Origin: Lineus longissimus
Taxonomy: Eukaryota; Nemertea; Pilidiophora; Heteronemertea; Lineidae
DNA: 64,000 nt
Direction: 5' to 3'
Assembly (NCBI RefSeq): GCF_910592395.1
Contig: NC_088311.1
Coordinates: 17,050,501 to 17,114,500 of the forward strand
The notes under the pieces were generated by a model, which had not been told where the DNA came from, did not search any database, and worked only from the letters and a program-made list of their open reading frames with translations. Of the stretch, positions 1 to 11,810 are shown piece after piece. Position 1 is the first letter of the stretch. Every line of letters starts with the position of its first letter. The position numbers and the translations under genes are program-made.

Positions 1-483
1 TGCCCTCCGTCGAGCGGCTCGGAGTTCTCCGGAAATTTTTTTTTGTCAATATTTGCCCAAAAATTTGCCATGAAACAAATTATTTCATGTAAATTACGTA
101 ATCAATGATAAAAAGGACAAGGCCATTTTCGTTCTTATCCCCTAACTGATATTTGTGTCAAATTTCATTAAAAACTGCGAACCGCTTTTTTGGATGCAGA
201 GGTGATAATAATGATAATGAAGGACTTTTTTTATAGTATTGCAAAATCAAGTCATCTCAGGATTGTTGGCTGGGGAAGCCTAATTAAGCTGTATTTTCTG
301 GGCTGATAGTTTAATGATATTTCTTAGATATATATAAAGGTTGTCATATGCTATTGCCAAATTTCATAATCATCTTGTGAATTAGCTTTTTGAACGTTCG
401 CATTTTTTGATAGAAATTTTAACATTAGGGGTTAAACGATGGTTTAAATAATAATAGTGATAATGATAGTCGTATTAGAATTA

Positions 484-668
484 CAGTCCAAATCACAATT
501 GACATCTGTCCTGCTTTGCGTCAGTTGCGCGAGTTGCCGGTCAATGACGCACCAGTGATGCGTTCATCTCTCTGTTTCGCATAAATTACGCTCGACCTAC
601 GCACTGGGTAGCGCATCAATTACGCGCCAATGACGCGAATTTAGGGATGACAATTGTGATTTGGACTG
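484..668. mobile_element. MITE with TA target duplication (copy A)
   Basis: The element is bounded by inverted repeats starting CAGTCCAAATCACAATTG and flanked by TA on both sides, which is the Tc1/mariner hallmark. It is only about 185 bp, with no coding capacity. The interior is rich in CGC/GCG motifs around a repeated 'tgacgc' word. The same insertion is present in the duplicated segment at 54178-54362, so it predates the duplication. Confidence 0.7.
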
Positions 669-2105
669 TATAAGGGTATCAAAATTCCGTTGCTGCATGT
701 ACATGTATATGATACAAACTTTGTGATATTCAACAATTTTAAATAGTGGAACGTTTTCTCTGGGTCACTCGATACATGAATATATTATATTTATCATAAA
801 TATTTATAAAAAAAACGTACCATTGGTATAAATAAGCATTCTTGGTTTAAGTTAAACGATATTGAGCAGCTGAGCTGAATAATTTTCAATTCATGTCGAT
901 ACTGAATCGTCCGTGTCCTGGCTTCTTTTACCACTTGGTTACGTGTGAAACACCTGGCATATGTACCACAAGTTCAGGAGCTGACCCTATCGTCTATTAT
1001 TGCCCATAACTCGCTCCGCTACCTTACCTTCTCTCAACCGCAACTCGGCCACCAGTCAACTCTCTAATGACAGATCACGTCCAGACCCGTAGAAGAAAGG
1101 TCCTGAGCAGCACTATCCATCCCGACATCTGGAGTACGTCTGGGGTTACTCTCGAACTCGCAACAGATCCTATTTTCAATGCTCCCCCCCCCCGTGGATA
1201 GTACCCCCGTCGTCTCCAAAGCTGCATGTTTGAAATTCACCTGAGCAAGAGCCGAACAGCCAGTGGAAATGTGCCATCCTGTTCAAAAGCAGTCCATATG
1301 ACATGCCCCAAATTTGCAGCATCTAAGAGAAATCGATATTCAACCAGGCCCAGCTCAGGCTTAGCCTATCAGGCCAATTCAGAAAGGGTCATTTTCAAGA
1401 AGTCTCCCGTCCCGTCGGAAGACACGTTCTCAAAAAAACAACATTGTTTATGGCCATATTTAGTTTAGTTTAGTGTTTTCGTGGATACATGTACACAGCG
1501 AAATAAAACATAACATCATCGATACAGTAAATAAAATGCACTTGTAAAATACACATTGGTAAAAATACATGTACCACTGGTAACCGTACTGGTCATAATG
1601 ACCTTTTCAATGGCACCATGAAAAAAAGACGACAGAACGGATATTCCAGATGATGACGACATGTGCATCAGCTAGGTGGGTCGGTAATCGACGCAACGAC
1701 AAAAGCCGACAAAGGTACAAATGTTGACAACAAACATCCAGAAGATACATTCTGTCAACATAAAATTTCTCTGAGCAGGTCTTAAAAACTTTTTCTGACT
1801 CCTGAGTTTCAAGAGGTAAGTTCTTTGGAGGTCTAATAAAATAAGACGCACCGAACGTTTCAGAAAGAAATCTCGGCTGCCGTGAGTCGTGTACCGTCGC
1901 CCCTCTTAATAACGGGGTTTATAAAAATCTGCGTAACAAAATCCAAAACATTATTGCATGAAAGTTCACCTCCTAAATTGTCCTTCAAATTAGTAAAAAA
2001 CGCCATTTTTGAGTTTTAAAAAAATCACCCACTGGCACTTAAATACTGCCATTTTTGCTTGATATTGAGGCCTTATCTCTGATATTCATCACATTTATGA
2101 CTTAC

Positions 2106-2300
2106 CCATTGTCCATATTGTCACTGTAAATAGGACATAGTTCCTCCCTAGATCCACCTGCCACCATTGTTCGCGTTGGTTGGTATGACTGCATGTTGAA
2201 AACGCCTGATTCGTATAACCATCCAGAGCCAAAGAGGCGTAATGCGTGCCATTGGTCGTTCCCTGTGATGCGTCTGAAGACTTTCCTGCAGCAACATTAC
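2106..2300 (-). CDS. FTP (fucolectin/F5-8C-like) domain N-terminal exon, RPTP gene 2
   Basis: This is a 195-bp exon read on the minus strand, with acceptor TTTTAG at the high end and donor GTAAGT at the low end, phase 1 on both sides. It encodes the first half of an FTP domain: NVAAGKSSDASQG at the start, then ALDGYTNQ, and the WWQVDLG core typical of the family, ending VTIWTM. It is the near-identical partner of 55810-56004, with two residue changes (T/R and Q/H). It should follow the EGF exon at 5826-5957 and the signal exon at 17703-17781. The matching FTP-C exon of this gene copy must lie left of base 1. The reading frame stays open upstream to an ATG at 2358, with a hydrophobic stretch (CIVIIVSSVLG), so a first-exon reading is also possible. 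Confidence 0.85.
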
Positions 2301-2758
2301 CTAAAACAGACGATACAATAATAACGATACATTTTTTAAGCTCAGTGGTAATGTGCATTGCGTCATGCTAGTTTCCTCTCATACTGAACTTCCAGCGGTA
2401 TTGCCTCCGTAGCCTCCGCCTATACTGACGCGCGTTGTCGGGAAGCTGAGCAATGTCAACACATTGAGGATAAACATGGCTTCTTATCGGTGTCTCCGTA
2501 TCTATTCTATCACGTCGTAAGTCTGCAGAAAGACGAAAGTTGCAGTACCACATGGATGTAGGCATGAATGCATTACACAGGTTGTGTAGCGAGAGTAGGC
2601 CTATATTTGGTGAGAACTAAATAAACGCACTGAAGAACATACTTGTTCGTAGTTCAAAAGTGCGAAACCTCTCCCAACGCATTCAGTTGAGATCTGTAAC
2701 TTATAGCAAAACGTTTGCGTAAACGAAAAAAAAACAAACCTATGTGACGACGTATTCC

Positions 2759-3975
2759 TATAGCATGTTAGATGTAGCATAATTTGATGATTAGAACGTT
2801 TGATTGACCATTATCCCAGACACCAAATAGGCGTCTACTTAAATCGAATGAGCAAAACGCTTTCGAACACATAACAATAAATCGAATGAACTGTTTGATT
2901 TTTTCGAATGAATCAAAACGTGATCAAATCGACGATACATAGAATCAAATCAAATCGCATTCGATTGTAACGATCGAATGCAGCTGGTGGAATCGAACGA
3001 ATGCCGGAACAGCTAATCCCGCAATTCATTCGATTCATAATGTGCGACATTCGTTCGATTCGCCAAGGGTCATGTGCCATCTTGTGACGTCACTGCATCA
3101 GCCGCCTGGACGCGCGGAGATTGTTGATTACTTTCGATCTTTCTTGGCGATTCTTCAGCTTCCACAATGACAGAAATGCGTGTTAGCATTCGAAAAAATG
3201 GGGAATCTCATGGCAAGGTAATAAGCTAAGAAGTAGTAGGCCTAATTAGTGATGGGAACGGGAACGATTTATTTCTCTGCTGATGATGCCGGGCTCTCTG
3301 TCCAGTACCAGTGTCAGTCAGTGTCCTACTCCACCCAGTGCATACAGCGCTGCCTGGATTGAGTCACGTGCCAGCATTAACCAATCGGAATCGAATAGGA
3401 TTTACTGTGAAAATCGAATGAATGAGTGTACGAATCGAATAAACGCGCGGAGAAAAATCGAATGCATGTGTGCAAAATCGAATAAAAGTGTAGGAAAATC
3501 GAATGAAAGTATGAAAAAATCGAATAGACCTGTTCAGAAATCGAATGAACAGTTTAGAAAATCGAATGAAACCTGTTCAGAAATCGAATGAATGTGCGCA
3601 TGGATCGAATGAAGGTATACAAAAATATCGAATGGACCTGTTCAAAATCGAATGAATGTGTGTCACTATCGAATGAATGTGCGCAATAAAGATGAGCGGT
3701 ATGTTCGGTTAATTAACGAATGTCGTGGTTGACTTTATAGGATTAAAAATGTTACTTCGATTTCATCGAATGAATATGTCAGTGATCAAATGAATATAGC
3801 TGCATTGAATTGAATGAATGTCCATGAAATAATCAAATTGTGTCTAATGAATCGAACAAATGTAATGAATTTCATGAGAAATCGAATGAATGTTGTGACA
3901 AATCGAACGAATGTTGTAAATAATCGAACGAATGCTGTGAAAAATCAAATTTTGCTACAAAAAACGTGCCATATA
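2759..3975. repeat. Insertion carrying a 21-bp CGAATG minisatellite
   Basis: This block is absent from the sister copy, where the flanks join directly near 56466. Both borders show a short 'tattcc' word, a possible target duplication. The interior is dominated by units of about 21 bp containing ATCGAATGAATG, best preserved between 3400 and 3690. The motif occurs in the opposite orientation near 2950-3070. Because 21 is a multiple of three, a 102-codon open frame (3283-3591) with a seven-residue period appears. I regard that frame as a by-product of the repeat. Confidence 0.8.
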
Positions 3976-4338
3976 TTCCCGAACGTCGACATTTAGGTCA
4001 TCAGAATTTGCGCTCTTGTGACGCGTACACAAGCGTTTTTCGGATTGTCTATCCGCAAGCTGCTCATTACGCGAAAAAAAACCGGATAATAAAACAAGAG
4101 TATTTTTCAGTCTTGCACGTAACCAGTGAGTCGTAATTCACACAGCGTTTTCGTTTAGGTTTTCTTCATTCATACAATGAGACGTATTTCTTTCTTTTTT
4201 AAATTCAGTTGATGTTATATTTTCCTCTTGTATTGAGTGGCCTATCCGTGTTAAGAGCCAGTTTTTATAAGAATCAGACGGACTTCTATTAGAGGGTGAT
4301 ATACATGTATGACCATCTCAGATTTGCCTGAAATTTGT

Positions 4339-5825
4339 TTTGGTGAAAGGCCTATGGGTAGATAGCAAAATCCTGAAATTCCAGGTCCCTAAAACAGACA
4401 GTCTTCTTTCTAGGGCGTCTGGAATGGTCACTGTTTTTAGGGTCAAAATTGGACTTCTAAAAAAAATAACTTTTGAAATTGAAATATCTCAATGCGCCAA
4501 TGACTGCCCAGCTTTATTTTGATAGATGTCAGTCTGTGATGGAAGGAGCTGCAGAGAATTAAAAAATGTCCGTTTGTAGTAGAGGGCGCGGCCTGTAGGT
4601 GGCACTGCAAAACAGTAGTTTTTTCTGAAATGACACATGGATTTCAGGCAATCCTGGACTGGATTTTAGTATATTTTCAAATGGTATAGTATAGAGCAAG
4701 CTCATGGAATCCTATCATGGATATTGTGGGAGGGTTTAGGACGTGTTGCCCACGAACAAAAATTGTTCATGGGCCAAACTCACATCGCTTCAAATCAGCA
4801 GGCTTTAAATCAGCGTCTGCACGAACAAACCTGACCACACAATTTTTCTATACGCTACCAACAAAGTGTCATAAAACACCTCAAAGTCAAGTTGTTTTCG
4901 GGGGAATTTTTTCAGACAAAGACTTGAAATGCAATATGACAACCTTTTTTGAACTTTTGCAATAAGAAAACCCCACAAATGTCTGGTAGTTTCATGGATG
5001 TGGTATTTCACCACATTCAAATTGCAGTGGCGGCCATTTCAAGCAGGGACGGGACGACGTCGATATAAATAGTTCCGGTCATGCGCAAGGAGGCTGCAGT
5101 GCCTTGTTGCCAATTACAGCTCGCTTCACGCCATGCACATACTTTAGTTTACCGATCTAAGACATGCAAGAACGTGTCTGAATATTCAAGAAACAGGTGG
5201 AGCAAATCTACAAACCTACAGAATTTCGAATGCCAGACTTAGAAACGATATGACGACCTTATCTTTTTATAAAATATCTCAGGTTCCACCCACCACAACT
5301 ATACATATATAGGCATGAGCATATTATAGACATGAGCATTTTTATATTTATCAAGCAATTATCATGACCAATTTTTTCAAGCCGAGGCGTGCCAAACATG
5401 GATGAACGACAGCCAGAAGAATTCTGTCTTGTATTTATTGCCTTGTGAAGTATTCAAATAGATGCTTATCTTATCTGTTGACACTAAAGGTTTCAAAGGT
5501 CCAGGTATCCTACTTCTTTTGTAATGAGAAAAAACAACTTCAAATGGCCACCTTATCAATAAATACTAGGAAGCATGATTCATTCCTGGCCACCTGATCA
5601 GAAAATGCCAGAAAGCATGATGAATTCCTGACTATCGGAAATTCGCAAACAAATTGGTCATCTAGATGATTATTGCTGTTGTCTTTCTATGTGAATGTCC
5701 TAAAAAATCCTGATGACTTATGCGATATGAAAAAGATCAAATCATTGTTATGTTGCAAGATATCTATGTGCAATGGAAACTAAACCGCTCGGTGTCGATA
5801 TAGTTGATCTATATTTATAACTTAC
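4339..5825. other. Non-coding stretch, nothing recognised
   Basis: This is unique sequence between the end of the segmental duplication and the EGF exon, presumably intron of RPTP gene 2. I see only short open frames without conserved motifs. Confidence 0.5.
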
Positions 5826-5957
5826 CGCGCTGACAATACTCCCCATCCCATCCACTGGCACATCCATTTGGGCAAGACCCGTCTTGGCTGCAATCTTCAT
5901 CCCTATTACAGTGACACTGATATTCGCAGTTATCCCCGAAGTGTTTTGTCGGACAAC
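5826..5957 (-). CDS. EGF-like (MEGF/laminin type) exon, RPTP gene 2
   Basis: This is a 132-bp exon with acceptor TTTAAG and donor GTAAGT, phase 1 at both ends. It encodes one module with eight cysteines: GCPTKHFGDNCEYQCHC, then DCSQDGSC, and GCASGWDGEYC. Cysteine spacing is the same as in the EGF exon at 48029-48163 of the complete gene. In the first gene this module lies after the FTP domain. Here the next recognisable minus-strand exon is FTP-N at 2106-2300, so the gene either has an EGF ahead of its FTP domain or the cluster is rearranged. Such modules act in extracellular binding and carry no catalytic residues. Confidence 0.85.
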
Positions 5958-6065
5958 CTTAAAAATTAAATAAAAAGGAGTGAGACCAAGTTCTATCAAT
6001 CATTGAAGCCATGCACGTAGGTTGCTACTAAAAATAGGGTGTTTTCGCAACCTCACGCGAAACGC

Positions 6066-6113
6066 CTACGTGAACGCCTATGTTCATGCACGTAGGTGTT
6101 CACGTAGGTGCAG
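6066..6113. repeat. Short perfect hairpin
   Basis: CCTACGTGAAC and its inverse GTTCACGTAGG flank a short spacer that also contains CACGTAGG. The words 'cacgtagg' and 'cctacgtg' recur from 6013 onward. Function unknown, possibly a MITE end. Confidence 0.5.
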
Positions 6114-6840
6114 TTTATTGGCTCACTGTCTATAGTGACCATTAAAGTTGCATGGGTTTTTTATCCTCATTTTGCGATAACCTCGTTTGTCCATAAGGGC
6201 TGACCGATTCGGGCGCAATCGGCATCTTTGGCTGTGTTTGGCATCATAGGTGTGTCTCGTGAAGTGATTTTGGACAACAAACCATCGTATATATCTGTTT
6301 TTTTCGTTTTTCCATGTAATTTTGCCACGCCCCTTTTCCAGGGTGTTATTCATATTGATTTATTATGGTCATATGTACGTACATTCGTACACGGGGACGA
6401 GCTTACTATGTTCCAACAAATCGAGTACATTCGCAAAATGTTGATTTTTTGGAAGCGTGTGAGTCGTGCAAATCGGCCACAAACAATTTATTCCATTTGA
6501 TTCCATCGACAAATATTTAAAGAAAAGAACGAATATCGTGCCAGTTCGATAGTTTCAGGTTTGATTAGTAAGGTTTGATCCGGGGGTGTGATAATGATAT
6601 GCTACATTAGCCGATAATCAACCTGGGATCGATGAAGTATTGCAGGTGTATGACTGTATGCAACTAAGCTTATGGTGAGCATTCGGAACGAGGTAATCAC
6701 CGTAATTACCGTCATCCATTAATGTTTACATCGTTCACTGCTTGCTTTCCGTACAAAATCAGTAAGTTTTCAGATGTCGAGGTGATGGAAATACTCATCG
6801 AAGTGTCAATTAGTTGTCTGTGAATCGCTGGCAGCATTGG
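6114..6840. other. Non-coding stretch, nothing recognised
   Basis: Open frames on both strands here (for example 6228-6500 plus) have no recognisable domains. Confidence 0.4.
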
Positions 6841-8202
6841 TAATATTATCAGTGCAGTGCCCTAGTAAGCGCGCAGCGCCTTTAGGTTGGGGGGAAACCC
6901 CCCAAACCCCCTGGTTGGGAACCTGCTATAGTTCCTTCCCCCAATTTTTTTGTTTTGATAGACAGTTTTCTCCGTGTATCTCTTTAGCAGTAACTCAACA
7001 CCATCATCATTAATAGCCGGCAAAGAAATGGAAAATGCCCCCCCCCCCCGAAAGGTGTCCGGACTAGATAGTCTGGCACTCTGGCAGATTATAATGTAAA
7101 GTGCAAGCTCTATTGAACTCACGCAACTGTCGACATGGAGAGCCCCCCCCCCCCCCCCACTCCCGTCCTTCTGACATGTTTTAGCTAGTGCATTGGGGGG
7201 AAGGCCCCTCAACCCCCGTATTGGCCTCTCAATAAGTCCTTCCGAGCTGCTTACCCTGGGGCGCTTGAGTGGATGGAACCTCCAAACCTTCATGATGGTG
7301 CAGTCCTTTGACAGGTTTAACCCAGAGCGAGGAAGAGGTACTCCTTCGATGGTACCCTAACTGCAACCCTCAACCATCATTACCCTTCCTTTTCACTGGC
7401 ATGATATTGGCAAGACTACCAAGAGGTCGTACTGGTGGCTTCCTTGAGACAATTGCTTGTGGTCGTACCTGGGCAACCAATTCAAGGGGTCAGGGATCAG
7501 GTTTTTCCCCACCAACATGTTGCCGATGGTTAATGCATAAAAAATTGGTTGGAAAGGGTTTTTGCAGGCCAAGAGACTGGAAGACACTTGACTCTTGAGG
7601 AACACCAGACTGATGAACAAAGAACCTGAGGAACATAGAACCCTCTTCATGTCTGGGAGCATAAAAAGCCTGCTAGCGAATATTGATTATTCTTTAGAAA
7701 AAACCAGAAGATCTGCAAAACCAATGGTACCCCATAAAAACATACATTCCTCCTTAAGGTGTCTTCGGATCCCACCACGGCCCATGTGGAATTCGTTCAA
7801 AAGGTTTATTGAAATCTCAAAATAACATTTTTTTTTCTCGAACGCCTGCCCGTCTTTTGCTTCATTATTTCGGGATTATATCCATTTTAAGCATCTTTTG
7901 GATACTGTTACTAAAGTATCAAAAATCAAAACACATATGTCGGGGGTTAAACCCCCAGAAATTGAAGTTTGATTAAAAAACAGTGAGAATAATCGTGTGT
8001 TTCTCTCTCGGAGCTCAGAATATTCGAGTTGCTACTTTCGCGCGTTTATCTCTTCTGGCGGCCATTTTAAGTCAAATTTAAGCCATTTGAAACGAATCCA
8101 TGGACTTGAGAAACATTGTTTACATTGCGGGATGACGTCGTATGCACGTTAACCATAGTAGCGCTTCGCAGAAAAGCCTTCGGCTTTTCTGCTGCGCGCT
8201 TA
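6841..8202. mobile_element. Repeat family R1, copy 1 (possible non-autonomous DNA transposon)
   Basis: This shares long near-identity with 12159-13382. It begins with 'taatattatcagtgcagtgcc', then TAAGCGCGCAGC at 6866, and ends with the inverse GCTGCGCGCTTA at about 8191-8202. Such ends would suit a TA-inserting element, but the two copies also share about 25 bp outside that motif, so the true ends are uncertain. Two polyC tracts occur (7038-7050 and 7143-7159). Near the end is a perfect 11-bp stem, GCAGAAAAGCC/GGCTTTTCTGC. No transposase is encoded. Confidence 0.7.
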
Positions 8203-8501
8203 TAAAAACATACATTCCTCCTTGAGGTGTCTTCGGATCCCACCACGGCCCATGTGGAATTCGTTCAAAAGGTTTATTGAAATCTCAAAATAACATTTTT
8301 TTTCTCGAAACGCCTGCCCGTCTTTTGCTTCATTAATTCGGGATTATATCCATTTTAAGCATCTTTTGGATATTATTACTAAAGTTTCAAAAATCAAAAC
8401 ACATATGTCGGGGGGTAAACCCCCTGAAATTGAAGTGTGATTAAAAAACAGTGTGAATATTCATGTGGTTCTCTCTCGGAGCTCAGAATAGTCGAGTTGC
8501 T

Positions 8502-11500
8502 CGTTCGTTCGTTCGTGAATTCCTCCCGCTAGAATCGAGAAACCCTTATAAAAGGTCGTTGTATTTACAGTCTCTGGCGATATATAGTCTGTGGCATATT
8601 AAGTTGCATAGCGAGTTGGCCCTGTCAGTGTTTGATTTTAATGAAATTATAGGAGTATTTCGAATTGAGCTTGTGTTAATATTTTTGGTGTTGCCATTCA
8701 GTGTGTGTATAGTGTAATAGGTCAGTACATCCATCCTGTATCCCCAGCCGTTCAAAATCGCATAGCACAACTCTGTCTTCGTCTGAGGAGGGGGTAGTCC
8801 GTCTCCTTGGTATAGACTGCATAGTGTCGAGATCAGATTCCCTCGATCCTTCTCAAGAGATGGGCATGTGACTAGAAAGTGTGGGGCATCTTCCTCTTCC
8901 GAGCGACATAATGGGCATTGGGGATCAACCTCTTGCTTGTTGAAGCGTACTCTGTCCTGTCGTAGGCCAAATCTACCAACCAGGAGTCTCGCTCCTGTAG
9001 TTGCCTCTGTAACTAGATACTGCTTTCCTTTACAAGCTTGCCACAGAGGGTGGGGGCGACCTATCCATACCTGGTCGAGGATAATCCATTGGAGGGTCTT
9101 TCTGGCTTGAGCTTCAGAAACTAAGGCGTTGGTCCACGAGTCCTTAATCAACATGATGGTGTTATCCTTCCAGTGGCATTTCTTCCAGGGGTGTTGAAGT
9201 GCCTGGTGGATGTTGATGCCATACTTTTCGGCTGTTTTACATATCTTGTTAAACCAGCTCTTCGAGGTATCTGATTTAAGAGACAGTTGTCTTTGCGCGA
9301 CTTGCCATAGGGGATTATTTCTGTCGAGTCTTGTGATGGCTCCAAACAGGGAGAGTTGACGTGCGTGAATTGTTGCCTCGATTGGTATTGTTCCAAGCAG
9401 CAGGTAGATGGCCGACTTAGCTGTGCTTTCCGGTAGACTCTGGATTAGTCTTAGTTCCTTTCGGTGAAAGAGATCGAGTTGGGACACTTGAGCTGCCGAC
9501 AAGATGGTGGCTTCCAGACCATGCAGAAGTCTTGGGATGACGAAGGTGTCATAGATTTTCATTGACGCGGAAGGGTCTAGACCATTATAGCTGTGAAAAC
9601 CCACACCCATCAGGGCATATGCTGTCCGTCTTGCCAGGGTAATCCTCGGTGAAATATCAGGGGACGTCTTTCCCTTTTGCCAGTTTAGCCCAAGATGTAC
9701 AAAATCCCCCGCTATAGTAGCTGGTTTGCCCCCCAGGTGCCATTCCTGAGCTTTACTTGAGCTTGCTTGCGACTGGTGGTGTGGACATACTACTGATTTC
9801 ACTGGATGTAGTTCATAAAGATTGGTGTTTGAGTGGTCGTTGCTGACTGACATCATTGCTTGAAGTTCCATGGGACTTGATGTGAGAAGGAGTAGGTCAT
9901 CGGCGCAGCCAGGGGATCCGATGTATGTAGGGCCTATATGCAGTCCCAGCCCTGCTTTAGTGAGGGATGATGCCAAATCGTTTGCATACAACTTGTAAAG
10001 TGTCGGAGACATGACTGCACCTTGCTTCACTCCTTGTCGGATTGCATATTCCCTGCTGTCTTCACCGCACCATCTCACAACCTCTGTACTGGAGTCATAC
10101 AGATCGTCAATCAGACACCACAGAGATTTCTTCATTGGTGTACCAAACATCTTGAGTTTGAGGCGAGAGTGGGACACAACATCAAAGGCTTTGCGAGCAT
10201 CAAGTGAGCAGATCAGCAGGTCCTGTTTCTTTTCCTTGGTTTCGGCGATGGCTTCAGTCACAAGAAGAGAGGCCATTGAAGGTGATCTTCCGGCTGAAAA
10301 GCCATACTGAAGTCCGCTCTGCCCATCTGTGAGGTCTTTCTCAGTGCACATGAGGCAAATCAGCTCCAGTAGTTTACCAAAGATTGACGTTATTGTGATC
10401 CCGCGGTAGTTATCTAGCAATAAGGAGTCCTTTCCTTTCTTTGGAATTGGGATCTTGTACGCCGTCTTCATTATCTTCGGGGCCTTTTTCGCCTTCATGA
10501 TGGAGTTGAAAATGGCAGTGAGCTTTTCCATGGCAAGTTGGGAGCAGGAGAGTAATTTTAAATGTTCTGCGCGGAATCCTTCTCTATCGGCCGCTTTCTT
10601 CTTGCTCATCCCGTCAATCGCTTTCTTTATCATTGTGATGTCAATTTCAGTACCGTCATCAATGCTTCCTGCCACTTTACGCATGTTAAACAGCAGGCGG
10701 TCCATATCTGGTTCCTCTACCTTTGGGGTTGCTAGCTTTTCATAGTAGTTTGCCCACTCACTTCTGATAGCGTTGTCATCAGTTATGATTTCACCTTCTA
10801 TGCTGATTGCGGTTGTTGCTGTCTTCTCTTTCCTCTGTTTAGCAATGATTCTGTGGAAAAGAGCCTGGTCAGTGGTCAAAGCTGACGATATTTCTCCCAG
10901 CAGCTGCTTACGATCGCTTGCGTCCTCCCTCCTCTGGATCTGGCGTACCTTCTTTGTTGCCGCTTTCTTACCAATCCATGCCGGGTGGTCACCGGTGGGC
11001 TTTCCAAGCTGTTTCCACGAGAATAGTCGATTTTTAGATTCTCTGACTGCTTCTGCCAGTTCATCAGACCAATTCTTTGGGTGACCTCCACTATGTCTGG
11101 ACTTGATGGACCTGTATGGTACGGCTGCTATGGTGGCTGTGTTTAGGGCATTCTGAAGTGTTAGGATAGCATCGTGGGGATCCATGTCATGGATGGGAGA
11201 AGACTGCAACTCGTTTGACAGGATTTTTTCAAACTCATCAGGATCAGCTTCGTCAAATCGGAAGAGCTTTTTCGCAACAGGCTCCTTCTGTGACTTCTTT
11301 GGTGGGTTGAGACATGGGATCTGTGTGTCACTCTTCAGCGGTAAGTGCTTGGATGAATTTGTCGCAGCCTGATCCATGATTAGGGATGGGGTGGACCAGC
11401 CCGAAGAAGAGCTAGCCCTTTCACCAATACAGATGTGATCTATTCTGGACCTGTGTCGGAGGTGTGGATTTATATATGATGAGGCGGTTGATTCTGCACC

Positions 11501-11810
11501 TATGTCGGTAAGCTTCAGATCGTGTATCAACTCCAGAAATCGTCTCTCCTTCAGCCCCTTCCGGTTAAAATGGTCCTCATTGAGATCCCCGGCAAGGACT
11601 ACTTCATACTCTCCTCTGTATTTTAACACCAGCTCGTACAATATGTCAGTATCCTCCATGAAGGTTTGACTTGCAACCGCGCTGGTTCCTGATGACAGGT
11701 AGCAGTTAATGATACAAAGGGGTCGTGAGGGTAGATCGCATAGGGTAAGTAGTATTCTCTCATTGCCGTCGTCTTTTGTCTTCTTCATGAAGGGGTTGAG
11801 CCATGCTTCT
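8502..11810 (-). mobile_element. 5'-truncated non-LTR retrotransposon (LINE)
   Basis: The inserted sequence begins within the endonuclease domain and ends, on the minus strand, in a short GAAC-repeat tail (8502-8516) just after the stop codon. That is the 3' tail form expected of target-primed insertion. It has replaced nothing in the host repeat R1. No long target duplication is evident. The open frame has no internal stop, suggesting recent insertion. Confidence 0.88.

Larger units (their letters stand above)
1..4338. repeat. Segmental duplication, copy A (left edge cut by window)
   Basis: This stretch matches 53699-56826 in the same orientation and almost base for base, apart from one large insertion (about 2759-3975) present only here. 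The match starts at the first base of the window, so the true left border is outside. It ends abruptly near 4338, where copy A runs into unique sequence and copy B into a GCCTT array. It contains a MITE, a polyC tract and an FTP-N exon. Only scattered substitutions separate the copies, so the duplication is old enough to have diverged but young on a genomic scale. An unmerged-haplotype artefact is less likely because the two copies have different neighbours on the right. Confidence 0.93.

Noticed and set aside
3283-3591. Plus-strand frame with a seven-residue KSNE-type period
   Set aside because: It is the 21-bp CGAATG repeat; the block is absent from the sister duplicate, which argues against a conserved gene.
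8168-8192. Strong stem-loop resembling a bacterial terminator
   Set aside because: The sequence is eukaryotic, and the same hairpin recurs at 11938-11962 as part of repeat R1.
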